Assembly (NCBI GenBank): GCA_026874595.1
Contig: CM049309.1
Span: 51,062,079-51,126,078, forward strand
Source of the DNA: Sipunculus nudus
Lineage: Eukaryota > Annelida > Sipuncula > Golfingiida > Sipunculidae
Direction of reading: 5' to 3'
DNA length: 64,000 bases
Part shown: positions 9,888 through 20,255 of the stretch, piece after piece
Layout: every line of letters begins with the position of its first letter
Numbering within the stretch: position 1 is the stretch's first letter
The notes under the pieces: generated by a model
The model's database searches: none
Told to the model about the DNA's origin: nothing
Seen by the model: the letters and a program-made list of their open reading frames with translations, nothing else
Position numbers and translations under genes: made by a program

Positions 9888-11454
9888 CACCTACCTAAAT
9901 CATTATAAAAAGAACTGAAATATTTCAAAATATGAGAAATCAATCTACATTTTTACAACATATCAGCCCTACTTATGGCGACTAAAGCCCTATTTCACAT
10001 GCAAAAACAGTCTCAGCTGCTGCTGTTTGGATGATGTCATGTAAACACCCTAAATAATATAACCAGTTAAAACCAAAGATGGCATACTCATGCAGGGACA
10101 CATTTGATCTGTCAGATCATTTAAAAAAATGATTTGAAACATAAACATATATGTTAATATTCTTGATGGTTATATTAGGCTGCCACTTCCATAGGCAGCA
10201 TGTTAGGGAATTATTGGGAATATAATTTTTTAAGAAAAACATCTCTAAAAATAGGTGGCGCAGGTTGGTGGAACAGAGTATAGTAAGCAGTCCATAGGAA
10301 TGTCTGGTCTCCGGCAAGGATACAAGAGGGTCGATGTGATTATCGATGAATCTTCCATAATCAGTTTCGGAAATGTATAGAATTTGTATAAAACAGATTA
10401 CATGAAACGAAACACGTTTTTGTTGAATTATACTGAAACTGTTCTGCACCGTATCGTTACACAGTAATGGTTTATACAATAGTTTAGGAAATAACAAGAC
10501 ATTAAGTGCAGATGAAGCATATAGCCATTTCCTAGGGTTCGTCAAGACAATGGAGTACTTCCTTTTTTTTTGTTTTATGCACCCCGTCTGCTGTACTGCT
10601 TTCTCTCGTAAAAAAATATTGATATTTCATCTTAAAAGCAGCATATATCAATGTCACATTTGGACTGACATTCAAATCTGATTTTATAACAATGAAACGT
10701 CCTGGTGTGAAGTAAAGACTACCGTTCAATTAAAATATCCGTAACTTCTCTCGATAATAAATATTATTAGCCTTATTATTAGTATATATCATTATTACAT
10801 ATCGATAATCAACCAGTATTACCATTTTTCCAGATACTCGCCCTAAGGAATGAGAATGATCAGGTAAGACTATGACACTAAATAACTGTGGCGTTGTACA
10901 AAGACACATTGTATTCAGCTGTCTGTTTTAGCTGAAAATATCTGCGTTACATTTGATTACGTGATCAATCAAATTTCATATATTTCTCTTAGGTATTTAA
11001 TTGATGCAGTTATAATTTTGCTATCAGGGCCTACTTATGTTTCATATGCTTAATATTGGCCTCATAGACAAAGATACGCAGTTTAAGAAGGATAATAAAT
11101 TCATACGGAGCAGTGCTATGTACAAAAAGAAGTATTCGTCTGCACTGTTAAAAAATGTCAGTACTCCCGTTATATACGTCTATGCCATATATTATCGTGC
11201 ACTTACAACTTTATTTAAAGATGATGTTTGATTACTTTTCGCCTAGGCCAAATGTTCATGGACATGCTAATAAAATATTCAAGGGAATTACTTGTAAACA
11301 GTGCGTGAATTCTATTCGTGACTATTGTTATGCTGCCCTCACGCGTGCGCACCAATCTGACCGAATAACTTCTTGATCTATAATGAAGGAAGGCTCTAGT
11401 GAAAACTGATATTGTGAGCGGTATTTAAGTGCGCTGGTGTAAGGTATCAATAGA
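9888..11454. other. No gene recognised
   Basis: AT-rich sequence. The 142-codon minus-strand open frame at 10117-10545 shows no domain, and one frame of that size is near what chance gives over a window this long. Confidence 0.45.
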
Positions 11455-11640
11455 AAAATTGAACGGCCCACTGTCGTCTAGGGGAGAGCACAGGACTCAA
11501 AAACGGAGATCGTGTGTTCAAACTTCAGCCAATGAGCGGATGAGATTTTTCACCCGATATAAGGAGAACGTACTGTGGGCTTAATTTCAAATGTTTGCCC
11601 CCTAAACCGTAAAATCTCTGACAACCGAGTGCGTCTTTGG
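11455..11640 (+). mobile_element. tRNA-derived SINE-like unit, degenerate
   Basis: TCGTCTAGGGGAGAGCAC near 11473 resembles a tRNA D-arm/A box. CGTGTGTTCAAACTTC near 11512-11527 resembles a T-arm/B box (GGTTCGAATCC with changes). The spacing is tRNA-like. Acceptor-stem pairing is not evident, and a non-tRNA tail follows, so a decayed SINE is likelier than a tRNA gene. Confidence 0.45.
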
Positions 11641-11914
11641 GGGGGAGGGGCATCAGTGTTATAACCCATCAATGAGATTGATTACACACCAAAGACGCGT
11701 GGTATACACTGGGCATGGGTGATAAAAGCGAAGTTGGACCATGCAGGTAGGTGTATATACTCAGGTAAAGAATTAGAGTCAGCATTAATAACGGTTACCA
11801 TCACCAAAACTTTAAAATGTAATCCAAGGAATAAATGGTCTGAGTGATCAAAATATTTTACATCATAGTTATCATATCAAATAAATACATGTTAATACAT
11901 GTTTCCAATTAACC
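11641..11914. other. No gene; short G-rich tract
   Basis: Intervening sequence with a G-rich stretch at about 11640-11650 and no coding signal. Confidence 0.5.
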
Positions 11915-12035
11915 AGTATACACATCCTTCCAAATTAACTGTTTACACTCTTCCGAACAAAGTGTATGCAAGCTTCCAACCAAAGTGTATACACCCATCC
12001 TACCAGAGGTTATATATCCTTCCAACAACGGTGCC
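11915..12035. repeat. Degenerate 23-24 bp tandem repeat
   Basis: About five diverged units of the form TATACACxCTTCCAACCAAAGTG, each ending in a CTTCC(A/G)A core. It precedes the next minisatellite by about 110 bases. Confidence 0.7.
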
Positions 12036-12146
12036 AATTATGTAAAAGACCTATGGTTATAGAAGTAAATTCAGAATAGTTTGTAAAAAAAACAGAAGCA
12101 TAAATGAATCATTTTAAATTACATGTTTGGATCAGAATTTTACTAT

Positions 12147-12516
12147 TCCAGAATATGAAATTATAAGAAAAGGAATATCAAACCTTCTCCGAGGCATATG
12201 TGAAATTATAAAAAAAGGATTATGCAACCTTCTCCGAGGCAAAAATGAAATTATAAGAAAAGGAATATGAAACCTTCTCTGAGGCAAATATGATATTAAA
12301 AGAAAGGGAATATCAAACCTTCTCTGAGGCAAATATGAAATTATAAAAAAAGGATTATGCAACCTTCTCCGAGGCAAAAAAATGTAATTATAAGAAAAGG
12401 AATATCAAACCTTCTCTGAGGCGAATATGAAATTATAAGAAAAGGTATATCAAACCTTCTCCGGGGCAAATATGAAGTTATAAAGAGGAAAACATAAAAC
12501 CTTCTCCGAGGCAATG
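12147..12516. repeat. 47-49 bp minisatellite, about 8 units
   Basis: Each unit contains AACCTTCTC(C/T)GAGGC followed by ATATGAAATTATAAGAAAAG. The minus-strand open frame at 12132-12377, with a repeated RRRFDIPFLIIS-like motif, is a translation artefact of the array. Confidence 0.9.
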
Positions 12517-13085
12517 CATACAGACTTGATATAAAGGCCCATTTAAATCGTATACCCTGTTGTTTCTAAACAGACTATGTCAAAAAGACTATGTTTTAAC
12601 TGTCTTATATCCAGTATGGAGAAACTAAATTTTGTTTATAAAATTTTTAAACCAAGATCTATGTAACTTGAAATTTGCGAGACTACTAAAAAGACGATCG
12701 TGTACTTAATGTCCACATGTTCTTGTTTTTCACAGTTCTCAAGGGCTAGCTGGTCACGTTTATATCGGCAGATCTGGATTATTGGTTATAACGTTGCCCA
12801 AGTTTATTGCCGGCTTCTCCAGTCACTCTTGAGTCACGATTCCATGCTAGTTTTAGAAACCCGGAGATATTTTTACAAGAAGAAACACGATTTTGTCATG
12901 TTTCTCACATTCATAAAAATATAAAGCTTTCTATTGATTTCCTGCTTTGATTCGCTTTGTTTAAGAAACCTGAGCGTTCATAGATGTTCATTCCGGTAAA
13001 AAGCACAAGAAACAAAGGCAATAACTGAAAGCTTATACCATCACTAATAAATAAGTATTATCATTAATATATTTTATTGTAATAT
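12517..13085. other. No gene recognised
   Basis: Ordinary AT-rich sequence between two tandem arrays; nothing supported. Confidence 0.5.
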
Positions 13086-13345
13086 TAGTTGTAGCAATAG
13101 CATCAACAGTAGTAGTAGAAGTAGTAGTAGCAGTAGTAGTAGAAGTAGCAGTAGTAAAAGTAATAATAACATTAGTTGTAGTAGTAGTAGTAGAAGTTGT
13201 TATAGTAGTACTAGTAATAGTGGTATTAGTAACAGTAGTGGCAGCAGCAGCAATGGTAGTAGTAATGTTAGTAGTAGCCGTAGTAGTAGTAACAGTAGTA
13301 ATACGAGAAGAGGCACCAGCAGAAGTAGTAGCAATGGAACAGTAG
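13086..13345. repeat. Imperfect (GTA)n trinucleotide repeat
   Basis: About 260 bases dominated by GTA/TAG triplets with AGC and GAA variants. The Leu-rich minus-strand frame at 13200-13454 arises from it and is not a gene. Confidence 0.92.
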
Positions 13346-13689
13346 TTAAACAGTCGCGGGGGCAGGATCCTAGAACAAGGGAGACTATACGTACATGTAA
13401 GACGTAACTCTCACTTTCAGAAGGAAAGGGAATAAACGCAAAAATCCGAGACATAAAAATCCGGCACTGCGTTTGGCAATTAGCATATATTTTTCGAATT
13501 TCCCATATTTTAAGCAGTGATGGTATATTGGTATCGGTAGCTGGGAGCCGTTAGTAGTGTTACAGTGGAAGAAGGTATTAACGCTTTAACGACAAACAAA
13601 AATTAAGTCACTGAGGAAGGTCGCATACAAGAAGCAATAGTTCTGGGATACCGTTTTCCGTATTGCTAAGCACTAACATATAGAGGTCT
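13346..13689. other. No gene recognised
   Basis: Transitional sequence between a triplet array and a degenerate repeat block; nothing supported. Confidence 0.5.
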
Positions 13690-14370
13690 CATTTAGTTTT
13701 TTTTAGCTTTATGAATTTTGCTTAGGTTAGTGAAGAGGGTCAGGATTCACCAGGAGTGTCCTATGGGGCACAAGAAAATGTTCGAAAATGAGAAAGTCTT
13801 GTTTGACATTTACGAAGCCTATAGGGGCCCGGATTGGACAGGAATTTCCGAGAGGACCTCATAAAATGCTTGAAAATGCAGAAGTCTCATTTATTTTATT
13901 TTTAATTGGTTTTCTTTTGGGAAGCTTATATATTTACAGTTTCTAATAGGGACTGATCTGAAAGGGCTGAAGGGACCCGGACCTGTCAAGAGTGTCCTAT
14001 GCACACATATCAGAAAATACTTGAAAAGGAGGAAATCTGTTCTTGCTTTCTTGTTAATTTTTTGCGCCAGGAGGGCTCATCGGGGACCGGCTTGGGCATG
14101 GGATTTCCCTGGGTACAGTTAAATGGATGCTAATGCGGATTTTCATTGTATTTCTTTGGAGTTTTTTAAAGTTTAATCAGAAGTAATAGGAAGGGCCTAA
14201 GGGGTTCAGGCGCAATTGTTCTCAAGGAAAAGGAAGAGACGTGACGATGAAGTCTCATTTGTCTTAAATTATATTAGCCATTTTATATGGGGGTTCCAAA
14301 GGGTTTGGCGTGCCGGAGTTGTTTGTGCCCATTAAATGCTTGAATATGCAGAAATTCCTGTGTATTAGAA
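13690..14370. repeat. Strongly diverged tandem repeat, about 90-150 bp spacing
   Basis: A recurring pair of motifs can be seen: AAAATGCTTGAAAATGCAGA with AGTCTCATTT (near 13776, 13863, 14011, 14117, 14236 and 14332), and a GGGCCxGGA...AGGAGTGTCCTATG block between them. Spacing is irregular, consistent with an old array that has accumulated indels. Confidence 0.6.
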
Positions 14371-14849
14371 ACCGGTGGTTACTGGTATATCAAAATGGTT
14401 AGGCAATTATAACAGGCTGATGTTTTGTACGACGCACGACCATGGAAAAATAACAATAATTGATTAATATTTATTTGCCCCAAGTTTCAATTGGGTTTTG
14501 TCGTTATTGTGAAGACTATTGTTGTCGATAGCACAAAAGACATAGGCTGCAGTGTTGGTAACTTCTTGTACATTGCTTTGATGTCACGGGGTGCCTTCTC
14601 ATTTTGTTTTGATTACAATTTTAACTGGTTTCTTTTTTTCATGAACAAATTAATCAGACCTTATTTGTAATCTGAATGAGAATAATGGAAAGTAAAGTTA
14701 TATCTGTTGTATAAAGAACCCTCATCCCTTTCATACACGAAATATGTCGTGCATTTTCATGTTTTCATAAGACCATAAAATGTTTTTTTTTTCAATTTAT
14801 CATGATGGATATCCTTCAACAGAACAGACAGCTTCGCCCTTAAAGTTTA
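14371..14849. other. No gene recognised
   Basis: AT-rich left flank of the GC-rich 1.9-kb element. Confidence 0.5.
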
Positions 14850-14876
14850 GGTCTCACTTGCCACGTCCTTCTACGG
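14850..14876 (+). repeat. Left terminal inverted repeat
   Basis: Begins GGTCTC, then contains GCCACGTCCTTCTACGG. It pairs with 16707-16730 apart from a four-base ACTT indel and few mismatches. Confidence 0.65.
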
Positions 14877-15042
14877 GATCTCACGGTTCAGCTACGGGAA
14901 GCCAGAACGTGGTAGTGTGGGGAATGAACGTGATGAAATTAAAGCCCGCGTTCTCGTGACGTTCGTGGCACGTTCTTCCCACGGTATTTCACGTTCGTCC
15001 ACCGAGTAGCGGCGATAATAACCACGTTCTCCTACGGTTGTT

Positions 15043-15165
15043 AAGCTTGCTTTTGTTGAGAAGCGGTCGGTAAGCCGGACTTGTGCGCCACCCACATGGG
15101 TTCGAATCCCGGACCGGCCAAATGTTTTCCCCTCAATTTATCTTCGTAACAAAATGGGGGCTTGT
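15043..15165 (+). mobile_element. tRNA-derived SINE-like unit, copy 1
   Basis: Starts AAGCTTGCTTTT. TCGGTAAGCCGG at 15067-15078 resembles a tRNA A box. GGGTTCGAATCCC near 15098-15110 is a near-perfect B box (T arm). Box spacing is tRNA-like, but the 7-bp acceptor stem is not formed. The tail TTTTCCCCT...GTAA is shared with copy 2, 276 bases downstream. Confidence 0.65.
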
Positions 15166-15318
15166 TCCACGTGAAGGTAAACTTTACGGCCCAGGGAATA
15201 AGCTCACCAAAGTGTGACTCCTGGGTTAATTAGTCTTGTTCTGATAGCGAACGCTCTGAAAAGGGGGTGTGTTACCGGGGGGGGGGATATAACAGCGGAC
15301 CGAACTATCTCGCTAGTG

Positions 15319-15445
15319 AAGCTTGCTTTTCTAGCGAAGCGGTTGGTAAGCCGGACTTGTGCGCCACCGACATGGGTTCGAATCCCGGATCGGACCAATA
15401 TTTTCCCCTGAGCAATTTGTCTTTGTAATACGGTAAAATGTGGCT
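15319..15445 (+). mobile_element. tRNA-derived SINE-like unit, copy 2
   Basis: Near-identical to the unit at 15043 in the tRNA-like core (TTGGTAAGCCGG A-box-like, GGGTTCGAATCCC B box) and in the tail. TCGCTAG and CTAGCGA flank its AAGCTTGC start as a 7-bp inverted repeat not present in copy 1. The pair may be one duplicated module of the host element rather than two insertions. Confidence 0.65.
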
Positions 15446-16440
15446 TGCCGTAGAAAAAAGTGGGTAGGCCCGTCCTTTCCAGTGCTCTTCACATCTCGCA
15501 AGGGGACTGCTACTGTTATCTACGTTTTTCTACTGCAGTGACACGATAACACCCTCGTCACACGAGAAGGCGATGTCGCTGCGATCACCAAATTGGGGCA
15601 GATCACCGTAGAGGGCAGCCAGAGTGGCCTTAAGTTTTCATGAGCTTCGTAGGAGCGAGATAGTGTCGCCTTGGGTCGTCATATGGTCACCATGAACGCC
15701 ATGAGTGGCTACCAGTTTTGAACATGGACAAAATTGCCGCCGCGAGGTCGCCTTGGATTAAAAGCGCAGTCAGATCGGAATTCGATCGCCATCAGTGTCC
15801 CAGCAGCGCAGTGCCAGCTTCCTGACAGCGCAGGTCGATCGCCAGTAAACATGGTAGCATCGATCTATCCGTTTCGCTCCTGCTGCCTCCTTTTGGCCAC
15901 TGCCAGCTGTTCGCGGAGCAGCATTATCTGTTGGCCTTGCAGACAGGCAATTGTAGCATGTAATTTCTGTCCATGCTGACATGTGTGGCTTCACGAAACT
16001 TTCTTACACCGGTCATGTTATGTGTACTAGTCAACAATGGGGACCATGGCAACCACCGACTGCCAGTCTGAAGCACCGCAGTAGCATCTACCCACGCGCG
16101 CAGTTCCGACATCTTGATCGCAGACGGATCGGGGGCCTGTTGCTGCGGGATCATCATGATCTCATTCCTGTCGTGGACTGAGCTCTTCAGTGGGAAGTAG
16201 GGACCTCATGCGGACGTACGGGGAACGACAGTGTAGCAGCGCCATACAATATGGTAGGAACGGCATAAAACGGCCGAAATTTGCAATTGTACACGTCGTG
16301 CAAGCCTATTGAGAGCGGCATAGCCGTCACACATGGTCGGTTTTTCCCATGTTCATGGGGATCAACGCCGATCTGCTAGGTCGCCATGGTCGCCGTTAGG
16401 TCTCCTTCTCATGTGATGGGGGCTTAACCGCGTCCAGTCA
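15446..16440. other. Interior of 1.9-kb element, no gene
   Basis: CpG-rich, non-coding interior. The longest frames (15734-15979 and its antisense) are short and show no domain. Confidence 0.55.
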
Positions 16441-16706
16441 CGTTTTCCTACGGTATACTACGGTATGGACCACGTTTTAGGGTGACAAGAGGATTTACCG
16501 TGGTACAGCCAAAACAGTTCAAACCAAGTGCCATGGGGTGCACATTTCATTGCCACTGAGCACGCCCTGTCCCGTTCATTTTGAACATTTCAAAGAGAAC
16601 GTCGACCCCGCACGACCATTCACGTTCATTCACGCCCCCCTACTGTGTCCTACGGTAAAGGTCACGTCTTACTCAATCCACTCACGACCTTCAAGAACGT
16701 GGTGAA

Positions 16707-16730
16707 CCGTAGAAAGAACGTGGCGAGACC
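16707..16730 (-). repeat. Right terminal inverted repeat
   Basis: Reads inward on the minus strand as GGTCTCGCCACGTTCTTTC then TACGG. It is the partner of the repeat at 14850. Confidence 0.65.
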
Positions 16731-16884
16731 TATAGGCGTAAACTAAATATATATGTAAAACTGAAAGTGTTTAAAGAAGGAGGAAAGGGAGGTGGTCCGG
16801 AAATCTTTTGTACCGCCACAAACAGTCCTCTCGGAACCCTGCAACGATTTGTTCTCCCAGGGAAGTTTCCACTGTTTATACAGC

Positions 16885-17047
16885 GTGCATTCCTCACAGA
16901 CTCTCCTGTATGTATTTATTGTACAATGTGGAACTTCTCTAGACTGGTACCCCGCTCTTTGGCACCGCTGCTCTCGGCCAATCATAGAGACGGGCGTACA
17001 ACGCCATGTTATGTACTCCCGGCAGACTGGTTCCAACTCCAGTATAT
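16885..17047 (-). repeat. Left arm of a large inverted repeat
   Basis: The reverse complement of this arm aligns with 17360-17530. Shared blocks include CTGGAGTTGGAACCAGTCT, GGCGTTGTACGCC and GTACCAG. The best-matching part is 16939-17047; outer similarity is weaker. Open frames inside are incidental. Confidence 0.75.
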
Positions 17048-17359
17048 ATTATATATGATAAAAATAAGCATTTCGCTTGCTCAGAGAAGTTATCAAATGT
17101 TGGCTGTACATTACGTGTGACATTAATAACTGGATTAATAGATATTACTAATAAATCACTGCTACGCGCAGTGGAATATCAAAGATTCAGTATACCGTAT
17201 TAACTTTACATCCATTATTCAATTTTTGTGCAACAACTCATTCGTCAATTTTTGAAAACTAGCATCAACTAAAGAAAAATATTTTACAAAAAAAAAATCT
17301 TCACGGATACTCAACCAGGATTGCGTGCACGTCCATGTCAACCGGTATGAGCGTGCATA
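17048..17359. other. Spacer between inverted-repeat arms
   Basis: About 310 bases of AT-rich sequence with no gene. It would be the loop of any foldback structure. Confidence 0.6.
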
Positions 17360-17530
17360 CTGGAGTTGGAACCAGTCTACAGGTAAGTCATGAGTTGCAA
17401 CTGGGAGTACTTAAGATGGCGTTGTACGCCTGTCTCTATGCTCGGCTGAGGGCCATAATAGAGCAGGGTACCAGACTAGATCTTCTCAGTCATCGTCACA
17501 GTCACGTGATTCGGGGAGACTGCAGTAACG
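17360..17530 (+). repeat. Right arm of a large inverted repeat
   Basis: Partner of 16885-17047. It differs by about 20 extra bases, starting GGTAAGTCATGAG after AGTCTACA and absent from the left arm. The 126-codon frame at 17335-17715 crosses this arm and has no recognised domain. Confidence 0.75.
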
Positions 17531-17839
17531 CACATTGTCACTTGTACAGCTTAGGCAGTGCGTATCAGAAATCAATCTTAGTGCAACATTCAAGTCATTA
17601 CCCTATACATCGCCGTGCGCTCAAAATATACCTGAGTTTGCTTTGGTACACGTTTCTGAAATCCCGGGCTCTTAGAAATTTCTGTCCTCCCGCTATCTTT
17701 GGGAAATATATTTAAACATATTCTGATTAAACAAATGAATTAACATTGTTGTTTAAAACACGTTACCGCTGCCATATCACTCCTCATTATGCATTTCCAA
17801 TAGCGGGAGGAGGTTTACAAGGGTTGATAAGTGCTGTGA

Positions 17840-17998
17840 AGAATCGATTTTGGTAAGGATCTCTCAAGTGATCCGGATTTAGGATCACCATCAAGGAATA
17901 TTTACTAATGTACAGTCAGTAATGCACTAACACAATAGGGGGCCCCATATATAGGGGGCCCAAGCGTATATTCCTTGGAATGCAGATTTCTATATATA
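17840..17998 (+). repeat. Partial, diverged copy of the 0.83-kb repeat
   Basis: Contains TTTTGG...GGATC..GATT.AGGATCA.CATCAAGGAATATT and ends TTCCTTGGAATGCAGATTTCT. Both blocks occur inside the full copies at 18000 and 20256. Two GGGGGCCC blocks flank CATATATA near 17938-17961. Confidence 0.6.
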
Positions 17999-17999
17999 T

Positions 18000-18830
18000 T
18001 ATTGCCTCCGCAAGGAGGGTACATGCGTTCATCCCCGTTCGTGTGCGTGTTTGTGTGTTTGTTCACAACATAACTCACGCATGGAATCTCATGAATGATT
18101 CAAGGCATTTCGGAAATGGGTCAATGAAGAATTGATTAGATTTTGGTGTGGAACCGTTGCAGGATCAGGATTCAGGAACATCAAGGAATATTCAAAAATG
18201 TAAAGTCAATTATATACAAATGAATCTGGAAAAATAGGGAAAATAAATGAAAGCAAACACGGCTTTGGGAGCATCCCTCAGTAGGTACCGATCACATGGT
18301 GGAGCCTTCCATTCCTAGAATGCAGATTTCTTGTAATAATTATTTTTTTTTATTCTATCTGTGTTTGCGCTTATGCGCTAGACCTCTTATATCAGTAATA
18401 TTGCAATACTGGCCTTTAACAATAGTAACTAGCAAAGGTGACCAGCAATAATTATAGGTGACAGATTTTTACATAAGATTTATTTATTTATTTCTATCTT
18501 TTAGCGTAGCTTAAATAAGATTTATTTATTTTTTTTTTACCTTTTAGCTAAGCTTAAATTCCGAAGTCGCACACTCAACAGTCGATCAAACAATATGCAC
18601 CGTACTGCCGGTGTTTGCGCTAGCTTTCGAATATGGCCGCCTTTTCAAAACTAACCTTATTATCGGTATAATAGTTAAAGGGAACACATTTACACCTCAT
18701 ATTTATTTTAACCTTGACTTTATTTTAAATGCCATAGACTCTACAGCCATCCCCCATTATCGCTCGATTCGACGGGGAGGTTTACCAGCTGTAGTTCGAC
18801 GATTGCACACATAAAATAACGTATTATTGT
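18000..18830 (+). repeat. 0.83-kb dispersed repeat, copy 1
   Basis: Starts TATTGCCTCCGCAAGGAGGG and ends ATTGCACACATAAAATAACG. It aligns along its whole length with 20256-21115. Internal landmarks are a doubled AAGATTTATTTATTT...CTTTTAGC segment near 18476-18555 and CCATTATCGCTCGATTCGAC near 18752, the latter shared with repeats near 44350 and 63650. No coding capacity; probably a non-autonomous element. Confidence 0.85.
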
Positions 18831-20190
18831 CGTCATCAGAGAGGCGCTGACAGGATTCATTATATGCATACTTCATTTAGTCTGTTGATGATCCCAGTTG
18901 TCAATATAATAAAAGAAAATGTCATGGTCAATATTGAAATGGCCTGGAATTATATAATGAATGTGTGGGTAAGCTGTGTATTGTCATATTTTATTGCATT
19001 TGTTACACTAGTTTGAATAAGCGTATATATATAATGTTTTGTAATGCATAAAACAATCATAGATTCGGAAATTTATGTATATTTATATATATATTTTATC
19101 AAATATATATCAATAATATATTAAATATAGTCACAATGGTCGATTGAATCTAAAAATTGAATAGTCTTATGCGAGACAGTTCATTATCTGCGCCCAGTGA
19201 GACTGCAGTAACAACAGGCCATCCCACGTTGTTGTTTGTTCTGCGTTACAAATGATGTATAACTGTAACCTACCACCCGGCGTCTGACTGATGCACAAAA
19301 TATTTATTGGATGGTTCACAAGAATTTATTGGATGGTTCACAAGTACAGCATTCAACACCAAGAAGAAAATAGCTGAATTACTCTTTGGTGACATTGACA
19401 ATGTATACTGGTTTGTATACTAGATTTGACTACGTTCACAAAGATCCTCTGGCGTTACAAATAGATTCAGCATCCTTTAATCTTCGTTAGATATACGCTA
19501 GGGGCCGGGAACGAGATCTTAACCCTACTCTTTTTTTTCGGGTCTGGTTAAATTGATTCCTTACCCTTTTGATTACATATAAAAGATATCCAGAGCTCTT
19601 CTGGAGATGATGAATAATACACGGATGAAATGCCAATCTTTCATAAGGAATATAAAAATGGCTGAGAGAATCTGGGTGTAATGGATAGCAACGAATCCAT
19701 AGTATTATTATCTGTCCGGCCTGCTAATTGCAACCGTGAATAATTCTCGGCTAGATCTCTCACAAACGCATCCCATATATGTCCTATTAATTCTATGATA
19801 CCTGCGTTTATAAGGTTTATTGATTCAGGTAGCCCAACCTCCGAACAGACAGGCCTCTGGCTCTGTTACTCAGAGGCCTTGATTCAGAGGACCTTCTGGT
19901 CCGAGCTATTGGAACAGACACACACGTATGATGGGGCCGAAATCATAAAGGCCTATCAAATTTATCGTTACAATATTAGACAATATACAAAGATCATTAC
20001 TAGTCACACATTTATGAACCCAGACACAGGTAAAGGAAAACTCATTGATAACAAACCGCACTGCAGCTGTTTTCCATCACATTGCTTCGATATCGCATGC
20101 TTTCGCCGAAGGTTGTTTCTACTCAATACGAACCTCTTCCTATAGGGCACTGTGGGACGGCCTGGGCCACTGTCAAACTTTAATAATTAA
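18831..20190. other. No gene; small tandem duplication and repeat fragment
   Basis: TTTATTGGATGGTTCACAAG is repeated in tandem at 19303-19346 (22-bp period). At about 20115-20170, TACGAACCTCTTCCTATAGG and GGGACGGCCTGGGCCAC match a repeat also found near 36390-36450 and 63950-64000. The 116-codon frame at 19795-20145 has no recognised domain. Confidence 0.5.
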
Positions 20191-20255
20191 AAAAAAATGT
20201 TACTTTTCAAGGTAACACCACAATTCGCATGCGTATGCTTACAAAATATGTCCCT
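20191..20255 (+). repeat. Left 65-bp direct repeat flanking copy 2
   Basis: Contains TTCGCATGCGTATGCTTACA. It matches 21116-21181 with about six differences by eye. It is far longer than any target-site duplication. Confidence 0.8.

Larger units (their letters stand above)
14850..16730. mobile_element. Non-autonomous TIR element, 1.88 kb, GC- and CpG-rich
   Basis: The ends are inverted repeats. GGTCTC(ACTT)GCCACGT.CTTCTACGG begins at 14850, and its counterpart reads inward from 16730 as GGTCTCGCCACGTTCTTTCTACGG (split here by the four-base indel). Subterminal copies of CACGTTC and CTACGGT in both orientations occur within about 200-300 bases of each end. TA lies at both outer junctions, compatible with a TA target duplication. 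No transposase frame is present, so it would need a helper in trans. GC and CpG content is clearly above both flanks, suggesting different origin or recent arrival. Two tRNA-like units lie inside. Confidence 0.65.

Noticed and set aside
10117..10545. 142-codon minus-strand frame
   Set aside because: No domain or family seen. At this AT content a frame of this size in 64 kb is near chance expectation.
12132..12377. 81-codon frame with repeated RRRFDIPFLIIS-like units
   Set aside because: Product of the 47-49 bp minisatellite.
12147..12516. Regular repeats considered as a CRISPR array
   Set aside because: Units are contiguous with no unique spacers, there are no cas genes, and the DNA is eukaryotic in character.
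15061..15120. tRNA gene
   Set aside because: A and B boxes are present but the acceptor stem does not pair, and a second copy shares a non-tRNA tail, so SINE-like is the better call.
17335..17715. 126-codon plus-strand frame
   Set aside because: It overlaps one arm of the inverted repeat; the other arm does not preserve the frame.
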